Shown: positions 53,701 to 61,357 of the stretch, piece by piece
Position numbering within the stretch: the first letter of the stretch is position 1
Layout: each line of letters begins with the position of its first letter
Assembly: GCF_000425465.1 (NCBI RefSeq)
Contig: NZ_KE384381.1
Coordinates: 334,794-398,793 of the forward strand
Origin: Flavobacterium filum DSM 17961
Lineage (GTDB): Bacteria > Bacteroidota > Bacteroidia > Flavobacteriales > Flavobacteriaceae
Length of the DNA: 64,000 nt
Direction of reading: 5' to 3'
Made by a program: the position numbers and the translations under genes
Notes under the pieces: generated by a model
What the model saw: the letters and a program-made list of their open reading frames with translations, nothing else
Databases searched by the model: none
Told to the model about the DNA's origin: nothing

Positions 53701-53819
53701 TCGTACTCTTTTAGCTGGTCTAACGAATCTGCTCTTTTCACCATTTCATCAATCTCGCTTTTTTGACTAAAAATGGAACTGTTAAAAAGTATAAAATAGA
53801 TAAAAAATATTTTTTTCAT
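50751..53819 (-). CDS. TPR-CHAT protease, exported and membrane-anchored
   Basis: A 1022-residue protein from the ATG at 53819 (an in-frame TTG is two codons earlier). The N terminus is a signal peptide (MKKIFFIYFILFNSSIFSQ). About residues 30-500 form TPR-like helical repeats (YTHNLLGIAYSDLHIHNQSLYHYTKGMEFH). A coiled coil (about 590-640) is followed by a C-terminal CHAT domain with the caspase-like dyad His853 (LAMHSVVEED) and Cys893 (LSACNTGIG). One membrane segment (about 992-1012) ends in a KKK cytoplasmic tail. So the protease should face the periplasm. Unlike most CHAT proteins, it is not cytosolic. Confidence 0.88.
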   Translation of the reverse strand: MKKIFFIYFILFNSSIFSQKSEIDEMVKRADSLDQLKEYEESMLLWKSIVLKTKDVNFEYYSGRYAFVKGFLQSNNREYEQAKQLFYQAENHFLKCKKTKEIQKWLSNTYLQLSYCFGDWEEALKINKKGLEYTQKYLPNDQNMISFLVDQGDMYRRLRKHEQSIVVLEKAIKKINRLTPKDYENLGYTHNLLGIAYSDLHIHNQSLYHYTKGMEFHQKANSEDKAYLVNSMNNVIWENLDYGDVNKAREVLTTLNKNFYRWYKNKNFATTDAGNFKEYHLHFRALMYLSNLRIQMYDEKVEESKKYLDSIAFIFDKYPDSRKKIDNTLLLARYDFDYLYATLVKKEQSKQDEHIKFLKKTIEIAKFSESKHDELVAYLKLAIAYNRYQKLDEALTVIEASKKINETFFNASRFTIEVLEANVHEAKGNNEKARQILVNTFQKLLPKDKKIQSLRKIKYTDFKNFNSSTFLRNTVNAAAIYFLLYEKTKNKEDLVVSNTLYFLASDMFTEFYQKGKYNASLKMFNQEIASGLLKTQLVINPNDQQKIKSILNRIENNASQHLWNVFESKNSQQLKIPASLIRNLNELVFERNTIEQQLELSNETKQLKNELAVLDTKIAQLKAKISQKDPSFETFKSANFSIDNVQKKLKKDQVIIKYIVTNKKVYAYSIQQDALKMVEIGDTPELNTLVKNHLASINSIQAHYIKTGKKLYDACITPLMQSSSTSKIIFIPEDFLTALAFETLVDKKGKLCIEKHQPSYAYSLKLWEILKDKKGTDGKKQMVSFAPNYPKIPSETQMRGLRRADLFDLAEAKKEAKKISAMFEGKLYLNEEANRANFLQATTDFSLHHLAMHSVVEEDYTKSSLVFSGNQKVLFDELYQLNFPSDLVVLSACNTGIGAMESGEGMMSLSRALTYSGVKSSVYSLWQVPDKETSEIMIAFYENLKEGRPKDEALANAKRDFILKNPLKNHPFYWAGFVVNGDISPIVKDYFWWKIGGGIIIFILIVFVLMAIKKKNNSDSNT

Positions 53820-53938
53820 GTCCAAACCTGCTTAGATTCGTTAGTGTCATTATTCGATAAAAGTAAACAGCTAAAAATACTATTTTTTTTTGAAGAAAAT
53901 TTGATTTGTTACAATTTTGATAGGAGTTCTCTGAAAAC

Positions 53939-53964
53939 AAAAAACCTCCCATTTCTGAGAGGTT
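53939..53964 (-). terminator. Terminator after tRNA-Leu
   Basis: AAAACCTC pairs with GAGGTTTT; on the minus strand the stem is followed by a T run directly after the tRNA. Confidence 0.8.
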
Positions 53965-53966
53965 TT

Positions 53967-54046
53967 GTACCCGGAGTGGGAATCGAACCCACACACCTAA
54001 GTACACGAGTTTGAGTCGTGCGCGTCTACCAATTCCGCCATCCGGG
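53967..54046 (-). tRNA. tRNA-Leu (anticodon CAA)
   Basis: Minus-strand acceptor stem GCCCGGA pairs with TCCGGGT, with a G-T pair at the end and an A discriminator. The anticodon stem CACGA/TCGTG surrounds the loop CTCAAAC, giving CAA. The D-loop (GGTAGACGC) and the T-loop (GTTCGATTC) are normal. 80 bases with a modest variable arm. Confidence 0.93.
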
Positions 54047-54142
54047 CAAGGATGCTTATTTGTGGGTGCAAATGTAAATAATTTTTTGAGACATTTTCAA
54101 GAAATTTGTGTAAAAATTCCTTTCTAAGTTGATTTTTATTTC

Positions 54143-54150
54143 TAAATTTG
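54143..54150 (+). promoter_or_regulatory. -7 promoter element of prs
   Basis: TAAATTTG is an exact consensus match, 51 bases before the prs ATG. Confidence 0.6.
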
Positions 54151-54201
54151 CACCTCGTTTCGGCGACACACAACTAACTAACTACAAAACAACCATTTAA
54201 A

Positions 54202-55143
54202 ATGTCACACAACGAACCGGAAGCAAAAATTTTTGCTTGTTCAAAAAGTGTATACTTAGCTGAACAAATAGCTCAACACTATGGAATTCCGCTAGGTAAA
54301 GTAACGTTCTCTGAATATAGTGATGGCGAGTTTCAACCGTCTTTTGAAGAATCCATTCGCGGATTGCGGGTGTTCATCGTTTGTTCCACTTTTCCAAGTG
54401 CAGACAACTTGATGGAACTATTGTTAATGATTGATGCTGCAAAAAGAGCATCGGCCAGACACATTACACCAGTAATTCCTTATTTCGGATGGGCTCGTCA
54501 GGACAGAAAAGACAAACCAAGAGTGCCAATTGGAGCAAAACTAGTAGCTAAATTACTGGAAACTGCCGGAGCAACACGAATCATGACGATGGATTTACAC
54601 GCTGATCAGATTCAAGGTTTCTTTGAAAAACCGGTTGACCATTTGTTTGCTTCTACCATCTTTTTACCATACGTAAAAAGTTTAAAATTGGAGAACTTAA
54701 CCATTGCTTCACCCGACATGGGCGGTTCCAAAAGAGCTTACGCCTACTCTAAATTTTTAGAATCGGATGTTGTAATTTGTTACAAACAACGAAAAGTGGC
54801 CAACGTAATTGACACAATGGAATTGATTGGTGAAGTAAAAGGAAGAAACGTCGTTTTAGTTGACGACATGATTGATACAGGAGGAACCTTAGCAAAGGCC
54901 GCCGATTTGATGATTGAAAAAGGAGCTCTGAGCGTTCGAGCCATTTGTACACATGCCATTTTATCCGGCGATGCATACGAAAAAATTGAAAAGTCACAAT
55001 TGAGCGAATTAATAGTAACCGATTCTATTCCGTTAAAGAAAGTATCAAACAAAATAAGAGTGGTGAGTTGTGCACCGCTTTTTGCAGAAGTAATGCACAT
55101 GGTGCAACACAACAATTCCATTAGTGGAAAATTTTTGATGTAG
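54202..55143 (+). CDS. prs: Ribose-phosphate pyrophosphokinase
   Basis: Makes PRPP from ribose 5-phosphate and ATP for nucleotide, histidine and NAD synthesis. The 313 residues contain the flexible-loop FSEYSDGEFQPSF, the catalytic RQDRKDKPRVPIGAK stretch, the MDLHADQIQGFF signature and the PRPP-binding motif VLVDDMIDTGGTL. Length and motifs are those of class I PRPP synthetases. It is followed by the bL25 gene on the same strand after 150 bases of repeat DNA, an order common in many bacteria. Confidence 0.97.
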   Translation: MSHNEPEAKIFACSKSVYLAEQIAQHYGIPLGKVTFSEYSDGEFQPSFEESIRGLRVFIVCSTFPSADNLMELLLMIDAAKRASARHITPVIPYFGWARQDRKDKPRVPIGAKLVAKLLETAGATRIMTMDLHADQIQGFFEKPVDHLFASTIFLPYVKSLKLENLTIASPDMGGSKRAYAYSKFLESDVVICYKQRKVANVIDTMELIGEVKGRNVVLVDDMIDTGGTLAKAADLMIEKGALSVRAICTHAILSGDAYEKIEKSQLSELIVTDSIPLKKVSNKIRVVSCAPLFAEVMHMVQHNNSISGKFLM

Positions 55144-55149
55144 ATTTAT

Positions 55150-55262
55150 GAATGGTGATGGGTAATTGGTAAAAGGTAATTGTAAAAAACAGACAACTGA
55201 CAACTGACAACTGACAACTGATAACAGAAAACAAATTTCCGACAACCGACAACAGAAAACGA
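55150..55262 (+). repeat. Simple-sequence repeat spacer between prs and the bL25 gene
   Basis: GGTGATGGGTAATTGG (the same motif as the inverted ends of the block at 22395) is followed by at least four tandem GACAACT units from 55194, then ACAACCGACAACAGAAAAC. It is not translated. Confidence 0.8.
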
Positions 55263-55293
55263 ATTTTTATTTATTAATTATATATATTTTACA

Positions 55294-55902
55294 ATGAAAT
55301 CGATTACGATTAAAGGATCAGAAAGAGAAAGCGTAGGCAAAAAGTCAACAAAAGCCTTACGTGATGCTGGAATGGTTCCTTGCGTTATTTACGGAGGAAA
55401 TCAACCAGTACATTTTGCAGCAGAAGAAAAAGCGTTCAAAGGCTTGGTTTACACTCCAAACGCACACACTGTTGTAATTGAATTAAATAGCGGTAAAAAA
55501 GCGGATGTGATTTTACAAGACATCCAATTTCACCCGGTATCAGACAAAATTTTACACATTGACTTCTACGCGTTAAAAGACGATAAAGAAATCATGATGG
55601 AAATCCCGGTTAAAATCACCGGAACTTCTCCTGGTGTATTAGGTGGTGGTGTTTTACGTTTAAACCAACGTCGTTTAAAAGTGAAAGCTTTACCAAAAAA
55701 CTTACCGGATTATGTAGAAGCTAACATTTCAGAATTAGAAATGGGTAACAAATTATATGTTACTAAAATTGAAACCAACAATTTCAAATTAATGCACCCT
55801 GACAACACTGTGGTTTGTCAAGTGAGAATTTCACGTGCTGCCATGAAAGCTGCTCAAGAAGCTGCAAAAGCAGAAAAAGGTGGAGCAAAAAAGAAAAAAT
55901 AA
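55294..55902 (+). CDS. rplY: Large ribosomal subunit protein bL25 (Ctc form)
   Basis: 5S rRNA-binding ribosomal protein of the long Ctc/TL5 type: 202 residues with an N-terminal L25 beta-barrel ([32 protein letters not shown]) and a C-terminal beta domain (about 95-190, [44 protein letters not shown]). An Ala/Lys-rich tail ends in KGGAKKKK. Its terminator follows directly. The long form is usual outside enterobacteria. Confidence 0.95.
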   Translation: MKSITIKGSERESVGKKSTKALRDAGMVPCVIYGGNQPVHFAAEEKAFKGLVYTPNAHTVVIELNSGKKADVILQDIQFHPVSDKILHIDFYALKDDKEIMMEIPVKITGTSPGVLGGGVLRLNQRRLKVKALPKNLPDYVEANISELEMGNKLYVTKIETNNFKLMHPDNTVVCQVRISRAAMKAAQEAAKAEKGGAKKKK

Positions 55903-55921
55903 TATCCATTTTCTCAATATC

Positions 55922-55953
55922 AAAAGCATCGGTTCACGCCGGTGCTTTTTTTT
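55922..55953 (+). terminator. Terminator of the prs-rplY unit
   Basis: AAAAGCATCGG pairs with CCGGTGCTTTTT across TTCACG. T run follows. Confidence 0.9.
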
Positions 55954-56062
55954 TGAATATTTACATATCGTTATGTGATTTGCTTCGTCTGTTTGCAATC
56001 GCTCGGGTCTTCTTCGTAAATGATACGGCATTTATGACTGTTTTACTATAATCGTTTCATTG

Positions 56063-56178
56063 AGATCCTTCCTTCGTCAGGATGACAAGATTGTGGGTAA
56101 CCGTGAATGAAAACTGTGTTGCGAAGATCCTTCCTTCGTCAGGATGACAAGATTACGGGAAACCGTGACTGAAAACTA
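56063..56178 (+). repeat. 62-bp direct repeat, two copies
   Basis: AGATCCTTCCTTCGTCAGGA starts at 56063 and again at 56125. Thirty bases are identical, and similarity continues through GGTAACCGTGAATGAAAACT and GGAAACCGTGACTGAAAACT. It lies in the 468 bases without a gene before pth. Confidence 0.85.
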
Positions 56179-56249
56179 CAAACTCCAAACTCCAAACTGA
56201 GACTGAAAACTGTCCACTTTTTCAAGAACCTAATCCTGCTGTTCACACA

Positions 56250-56346
56250 AGCTTGTTTGCCACAACCGTTTTTTCTAAGCCGCCCCAAGAGCTTCTAAGG
56301 TCGCTTTGGGTCAGCAAGAAAAAATCGGTTTTGGCTGCACAAGGCT
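56250..56346. repeat. Long imperfect inverted repeat (structured dispersed element)
   Basis: AGCTTGTTTGCCACAACCG and a following TTTTTTCT pair with the complement of AGAAAAAATCGGTTTTGG and CTGCACAAGGCT; CCCCAA and TTTGGG form an inner pair. The arms differ by a few bases. It resembles an intergenic element that I recall from other flavobacterial genomes; no gene is seen here. Confidence 0.6.
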
Positions 56347-56409
56347 ATCCGTTACCATCAGGGGTAGAACGTGCTTCAAATCAAAATCGGCTTGAATTAG
56401 AAACTTTTG

Positions 56410-56417
56410 TACTTTTG
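56410..56417 (+). promoter_or_regulatory. -7 promoter element of pth (leaderless start)
   Basis: TACTTTTG matches the consensus and ends four bases before the pth ATG. A TTG lies 15 bases upstream. The transcript would be leaderless or nearly so. Confidence 0.6.
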
Positions 56418-56421
56418 CAAC

Positions 56422-57045
56422 ATGATTAACTGGTTTACGTCACTTTTTCAAAATCAAAAAACCGTCACAGCACTGGATATGAAAAAATTTCTAATCGTCG
56501 GACTCGGAAACATTGGAGCCGAATACGTAAATACTCGCCACAACATCGGATTCAAAATACTCGACTATTTTGCCAAAAAAGAAAGCATCAGTTTTCAAAC
56601 CGCCAAGTTGGGCGATGTAGCCGAATTCAAAATCAAAGGACGAACATTACTACTTTTAAAACCCAATACGTATATGAACCTCAGTGGCAAAGCAGTGAAA
56701 TATTGGATGGAAAAAGAAAACATAGAAAAAGAAAATATCTTAGTTATCACCGATGATTTAAACCTAAGTTTTGGCACCATCCGTATCAAAACCAAAGGAA
56801 GTGACGGTGGACATAACGGATTAAAAAGCATTCAAAGCTTACTAAACACGTCTGAATATCCGCGATTTCGTTTTGGTATTAGTGACCAATTTAAAAAAGG
56901 GCAGCAAGTTGATTATGTGCTTGGCGAATGGAATGAGGACGAAAATGCAAAACTTCCTGAACGATTGGAGAAATCGGCTGAAATCATAAAATCTTTTGCA
57001 TTAGCGGGACTGAATAATACGATGAATGAATTTAATGGCAAATAA
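56422..57045 (+). CDS. pth: Peptidyl-tRNA hydrolase
   Basis: Releases stalled peptidyl-tRNA. The 207 residues have LIVGLGNIGAEYVNTRHNIGF with the catalytic His and Asn, KPNTYMNLSGKAV, and GSDGGHNGLKSI, all conserved. The N terminus MINWFTSLFQNQKTVTAL precedes the family start MKKFLIVGLGN by 19 residues. I keep the longer start because the -7 word stands just before that ATG; the downstream ATG at 56479 remains possible. An upstream TTG start at 56407 is unlikely because it lies within the promoter. Confidence 0.94.
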   Translation: MINWFTSLFQNQKTVTALDMKKFLIVGLGNIGAEYVNTRHNIGFKILDYFAKKESISFQTAKLGDVAEFKIKGRTLLLLKPNTYMNLSGKAVKYWMEKENIEKENILVITDDLNLSFGTIRIKTKGSDGGHNGLKSIQSLLNTSEYPRFRFGISDQFKKGQQVDYVLGEWNEDENAKLPERLEKSAEIIKSFALAGLNNTMNEFNGK

Positions 57046-57065
57046 AATTAGAATGCGTTAAAAAC

Positions 57066-57575
57066 ATGAAAAAGACAGGAGTTTTATTTAGTTTACTTTT
57101 ACTTTCATGTTCATCACAAAAGCATAGTGACATTATTGATATTCCAATTCAAAAAGAATGCCCTCTTGAAGGTTTATGTACCCTTTCTGTTTTAAATAAT
57201 AAGCAACTTATTTTACTAAAAGATGATTTGGGTGGGTTATATTATGATATTAAAGAAAATGAAGGAACAACTGTAATTCACTATCAACACAATAAAACCA
57301 CACAAGCTAATTTACAAGATGGTCATTATCGAGAAGATGTTCTTTTTGAAATTAAAACTTCAGATGAATCATTAAATTTAAGTGATGTTGAACTTCAACA
57401 AACCAAACTGATTTTTGGGCGTCATTGTTTTTGTAAAGGTCAAACCGGATATTTTCAAATCAACAAAGGAAGCTTGCAATTAATTCAACACTCTTCATTA
57501 GCATTTGATTTGGAATTTGAAACCGAAAAAGTGCCACAACTCATTCGTCGTGTATCCTTACCTCAAAAAAAATAG
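57066..57575 (+). CDS. Lipoprotein of unknown function
   Basis: A 169-residue protein with a type II signal peptide (MKKTGVLFSLLLLSC, lipidated Cys15). It contains two later cysteines close together (HCFCKG) and others (ECPLEGLC), which may form disulfides. The mature part is predicted beta-rich (VLNNKQLILLKDDLGGLYYDI, TTVIHYQHNKTTQ, KLIFGRHCFCKGQTGYFQINKGSLQLI). It starts 20 bases after pth. No family is recognised. Confidence 0.76.
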   Translation: MKKTGVLFSLLLLSCSSQKHSDIIDIPIQKECPLEGLCTLSVLNNKQLILLKDDLGGLYYDIKENEGTTVIHYQHNKTTQANLQDGHYREDVLFEIKTSDESLNLSDVELQQTKLIFGRHCFCKGQTGYFQINKGSLQLIQHSSLAFDLEFETEKVPQLIRRVSLPQKK

Positions 57576-57600
57576 CCCTGCAAAATGCAAGGCTATTATT
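57572..57600. terminator. Bidirectional terminator between the lipoprotein and metalloprotease genes
   Basis: ATAGCC-TGCA pairs with TGCA-GGCTAT with a mismatch, flanked by an A run and T-rich DNA. Confidence 0.75.
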
Positions 57601-57618
57601 ATGTTATTTAAACTTAAA

Positions 57619-60264
57619 TTAGTTTACAACGATACGTTTTACTTCTTTTCTTTCACCATCTGTTACACTCAATAAATATACTCCTGATTGAGCATTATCT
57701 AATTGAATGTTTTGGCTAAATGAATTTCCACCTTCATACGTTTTTTCCATTACCAAACGACCTCTCATGTCATGAACTGCTAATTTTACTTCGTTTTGAG
57801 TAGCATTGCTAAACTGAACTGTAAAGTTACCATTACTTGGATTTGGATACACTGCAAAATCATCAAAACCATAATTTGGTGTAGATAACGTAACTTGTTG
57901 AGAACAAATTTGAATAAAGAAAGAAGTTACATTTCCTGTATCTTGTGCTGCATTATCATTAAAACCTACTATCCAGTTACCGGCAGAAGATTGACCATTA
58001 TAAGCATTTAACGCTTGGAAAGGAGCATACGTTCCTTGCGTTGGTGTAGCACAAACAATCGCAGCACCTGAATCATCAAACGTAGAATTTAAATTATCAT
58101 TGCTACCACATTGTCTGCTAAATACATTTACTTGAGTATTACCCGGGCTTAATACCGCTACTAGCACATCAGCTAAATAAGTATGCGTTAAGTTAACACC
58201 AACATTTACATCACTAATGGTTACATTATCCGGAACTGCAATTGTTCTTGTTGTAAATGTTGTAGTATTGTCTGGAATAGCAAATGGTGTTGTAAAGTTA
58301 TAGGTATTACAAGTATTTGTAATCGTATAGCCAATCGCGAAAGGGCGACTATTTAAGGCATAATAAATATTCCCTGTTGGTTTAATCATGATTCTACAGA
58401 ATGGTGCTGCTACATTTGGAACTGTAATCGTTTCAGAACCGTCGTTAGCTGTGTTTGAAGCTAAAACAGTTGAAAAAGTTTGACCTCCATCTGTTGAAAG
58501 TAAAATATCAACATTTGTAGAACCAACTAATGATGTTGTATTGTTCACATTCCAAGTAATGGTTTGAGTTGAACCTTGATTCCAAGAAATTCCATCAGTG
58601 TTTTGAGAGGATACTGAGAATGGACCAACAGCAGCATTTACCGTAATTGATGCAGTAGCGGTAGCTGTTTGACCTCCATTTGCAATATTATCTCTAGCTG
58701 TCAAAGTAAAACTTAATGTTCTTTGAACCGTAGAAACAGATTCCCAAGTTGTTGATAATTGTCCGTTTAACACAGAGCTAAATGCCGGCATATATCGAAC
58801 CGGAGTGTCAGAAGGAATTACCGATCTAAAGTTTGGCCCTAACGCTTTTGTTGGAAAACAAACACTATTAGCTCCCGTTACTGAGTTATCTGCATTATTA
58901 TTTTGTTCCCACGTAAAGGTTGCACCCGGATTATTTGATGGATTTGTACCCGTTAAAATAAATGCTGTTCCTTGAGGAATTGTCCAGTTACCACCTGATG
59001 TAAGTGTTATAGCAGGATTAGTAAGTGTTGTATTTGTTGGACACGTTTTATTTAACAAGTTGGTTTGTACTTGTAAAATACTTCTGTAAGCAAAATAATC
59101 ATCACTGTTATTTTGAACATTATAATCCGTAATACCGGCATATCCCATAATAGTAGAACCACTACCCGGTTCAATATTAACTCCAGAACCTTCAACGTTT
59201 ACAGAAAAAGTATGGTTTGCACCAAATTGGTGACCTAACTCATGAGCAACATAATCGATATCAAATGTATCACCTTGTGGAACACCGTCTGCTGGAGAAG
59301 TGATTCCGCTTCCCTTTTGACCATTTACGCAAACACAACCGATACAACCAGCGTTACCACCACCACCTGTAGCACCAAATAAGTGACCTACATCATAGTT
59401 TGCTTCACCAATTACGTTTGTAAGTGTGGTTTGAAGTTGACTATTCCAGTTATTCATTCCAGAAGCCGGTGAATAAGGATCAGTAGCTGCATTAATATAA
59501 ACAACAGCAGAGTTATTAGCAATAATATTCATTCTCACTGCAAAATCTTTTTCAAAAACACCATTTACGCGTGTCATAGTTGCATTCATCGCTGCTAAAG
59601 CTCCTGCAACTGTACCTCCATGGTAAACACCATATTCACCGGTACATGAAAGGGCTAAACGAAATGTTTTTAATACTAAGTTAGATGCTTGTTCTACATT
59701 AATATTTTTATCCGATAAAATACCTGAAGCTGTATTGTGATCTACTGTTGAACAAGTAAAAGGCATTTTTCCTTTGGTTCTTGAAGAAACATAAAAAGCA
59801 TAAACACTACCGTCTGCAGCGTAAGGCTCCATAAATTCAGTTCTTTTTCCTGATCTAAACGTCATTGCTTGAACGCCTTTTGGATCCACACTAAAACGTA
59901 CTTGTGCTTTAACATCATCAATACCGATTCCTACATATGCTCTAATTTGAGGAAACTGCGCTTGTAATTCAGGCTCGAAGTTTGAAGCTTCAAACACTTC
60001 AAAACGCTCGAATTTTCCATTTTCATTAGGCATTGTAACAACTAATCCTTTTTCGTTAGAAAAACGGTCAGGAGCATTATTTAATGCTTGTTTGAAAGCA
60101 TTTACATTTAGCTCATACAAGTTAAAATCAGAAGGAAAAGATTCTCTCTGTGCATTTTTTGCCACTTCACTCACAGAAGTTGCTGCCTTCCAATACTTAT
60201 CTGTTTGTGCTATTCCGGATAGCGAAAAAACAGAAAACAAGGCAATTAGTAATGTTTTTTTCAT
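57619..60264 (-). CDS. Reprolysin-like zinc metalloprotease with P-domain and T9SS sorting domain
   Basis: An 881-residue secreted protease. Signal peptide ends GIAQ (near residue 19). The propeptide (about 20-190) contains RAYVGIGIDDVKAQVRFSVDPKGVQAMTF. The catalytic domain (about 200-410) has the zinc motif HELGHQFGANH (His341, Glu342, His345, His351) and met-turn STIMGYAG, as in M12B-type enzymes. A fibronectin/Ig-like region (about 530-640) follows, then a proprotein-convertase P-domain-like stretch (about 650-790, DVNVGVNLTHTYLADVLVAVLSP). The C terminus is a type A sorting domain (FAVYPNPSNGNFTVQF... KRIVVN). It acts outside the cell. Confidence 0.92.
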   Translation of the reverse strand: MKKTLLIALFSVFSLSGIAQTDKYWKAATSVSEVAKNAQRESFPSDFNLYELNVNAFKQALNNAPDRFSNEKGLVVTMPNENGKFERFEVFEASNFEPELQAQFPQIRAYVGIGIDDVKAQVRFSVDPKGVQAMTFRSGKRTEFMEPYAADGSVYAFYVSSRTKGKMPFTCSTVDHNTASGILSDKNINVEQASNLVLKTFRLALSCTGEYGVYHGGTVAGALAAMNATMTRVNGVFEKDFAVRMNIIANNSAVVYINAATDPYSPASGMNNWNSQLQTTLTNVIGEANYDVGHLFGATGGGGNAGCIGCVCVNGQKGSGITSPADGVPQGDTFDIDYVAHELGHQFGANHTFSVNVEGSGVNIEPGSGSTIMGYAGITDYNVQNNSDDYFAYRSILQVQTNLLNKTCPTNTTLTNPAITLTSGGNWTIPQGTAFILTGTNPSNNPGATFTWEQNNNADNSVTGANSVCFPTKALGPNFRSVIPSDTPVRYMPAFSSVLNGQLSTTWESVSTVQRTLSFTLTARDNIANGGQTATATASITVNAAVGPFSVSSQNTDGISWNQGSTQTITWNVNNTTSLVGSTNVDILLSTDGGQTFSTVLASNTANDGSETITVPNVAAPFCRIMIKPTGNIYYALNSRPFAIGYTITNTCNTYNFTTPFAIPDNTTTFTTRTIAVPDNVTISDVNVGVNLTHTYLADVLVAVLSPGNTQVNVFSRQCGSNDNLNSTFDDSGAAIVCATPTQGTYAPFQALNAYNGQSSAGNWIVGFNDNAAQDTGNVTSFFIQICSQQVTLSTPNYGFDDFAVYPNPSNGNFTVQFSNATQNEVKLAVHDMRGRLVMEKTYEGGNSFSQNIQLDNAQSGVYLLSVTDGERKEVKRIVVN

Positions 60265-60291
60265 TTTTAGTTTTTGTAATTAATTAAAACA

Positions 60292-60321
60292 CAAATATAT
60301 CACAATTTTATAAATTTTCAA
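60292..60321 (-). promoter_or_regulatory. Promoter of the metalloprotease gene
   Basis: On the minus strand TTG (60319-60321), a 19-base spacer and TATATTTG (60292-60299), 27 bases before the ATG. Confidence 0.75.
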
Positions 60322-60383
60322 TATTTTTTACATTCTATTCCTTTTTAACAAAAAAACAATGTGAAATCGATAGGTTACTTTTC

Positions 60384-60413
60384 TTGATATATGATATCGA
60401 TTGTTTAATTTTG
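60384..60413 (+). promoter_or_regulatory. Promoter of ribF
   Basis: TTG at 60384-60386, a 19-base spacer and TAATTTTG at 60406-60413. Both elements match the consensus. It decides the ribF start: a TTG codon at 60401 lies inside it. Confidence 0.75.
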
Positions 60414-60427
60414 TAAAAAAAGATTTT

Positions 60428-61357
60428 TTGAAAACATTTCAATCCATTTCTCAATTTTCCGGCCAGAAACCTACAGTAGTTACAATTGGAACCTTTGACG
60501 GCGTTCATATTGGACATCGAAAAATCATATCAAGATTGATTCAAGCATCTGAAAATACTGACTTCGAAAGTTTAGTACTCACCTTCTTCCCTCATCCAAG
60601 AATGATTTTGCAGGATAATCAAGAACTTAAGTTATTGAACACGATTGAAGAAAGGACACAATTATTATCCGATTGTGGATTGCAAAATCTTGTCATACAC
60701 CCTTTTGATCATGCCTTTTCGCGATTAACGGCAGAAGAATTTGTTCAAACCATCATTGTTGAACAATTCAATTGTAAAAAAATGATTATTGGTTATGATC
60801 ATCGTTTTGGAAGAAACAGAACAGCTACCATTGATGACTTAATCGTTTATGGTGAAAAATTTCATTTTGATGTGGAACAAATTACTGCCGAAGAAATACA
60901 TGATGTGACTATAAGTTCTACAAAAATTCGCAAAGCATTAGAAGAAGGGAATATAACTTTAGCCAATTCTTATCTAGGTTATAACTATTTATTAACCGGA
61001 AAAATTAAAAAAGGAAAAGGAATAGGAAGAACCATTAACTTTCCAACGGCCAATCTTGTTGTTGAAGAATCGTATAAACTTATCCCCAAACAAGGTGTAT
61101 ATGTGATTCAATCCATATGGAAAGACAAACTTGTTAAAGGGATTATGAATATTGGATTTAACCCCACGGTAAATGGGGAAAAACTATCCATAGAAGTTCA
61201 TTTTTTTGATTTTGATGAAATTCTATATGATAAAAAAATTCAAATTCAAGTGATTCATCGATTAAGAGATGAAATTAAGTTTGAATCATTGGAAAAACTT
61301 AAAATGCAAATTCAGCTTGATAAAGAAAAAGCCCTAGACTATTTCACTTCTAAATGA
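60428..61357 (+). CDS. ribF: Bifunctional riboflavin kinase/FAD synthetase
   Basis: Phosphorylates riboflavin to FMN and adenylylates it to FAD. 309 residues. The N-terminal FAD synthetase domain has GTFDGVHIGHRKII with the HIGH-type motif and a later ISSTKIRKAL. The C-terminal flavokinase domain has GKGIGRTINFPTANL. I chose the TTG at 60428 (reads MKTFQSISQF), which matches the family's usual length and lies 14 bases after the -7 word. An earlier TTG (60401) falls inside the promoter. No in-frame ATG is present near the expected start. The stop overlaps the next start (ATGA). Confidence 0.93.
   Translation: MKTFQSISQFSGQKPTVVTIGTFDGVHIGHRKIISRLIQASENTDFESLVLTFFPHPRMILQDNQELKLLNTIEERTQLLSDCGLQNLVIHPFDHAFSRLTAEEFVQTIIVEQFNCKKMIIGYDHRFGRNRTATIDDLIVYGEKFHFDVEQITAEEIHDVTISSTKIRKALEEGNITLANSYLGYNYLLTGKIKKGKGIGRTINFPTANLVVEESYKLIPKQGVYVIQSIWKDKLVKGIMNIGFNPTVNGEKLSIEVHFFDFDEILYDKKIQIQVIHRLRDEIKFESLEKLKMQIQLDKEKALDYFTSK

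Noticed and set aside
60359..60427. Possible FMN riboswitch before ribF
   Set aside because: The leader after the promoter is only about 10 bases, too short for the aptamer.
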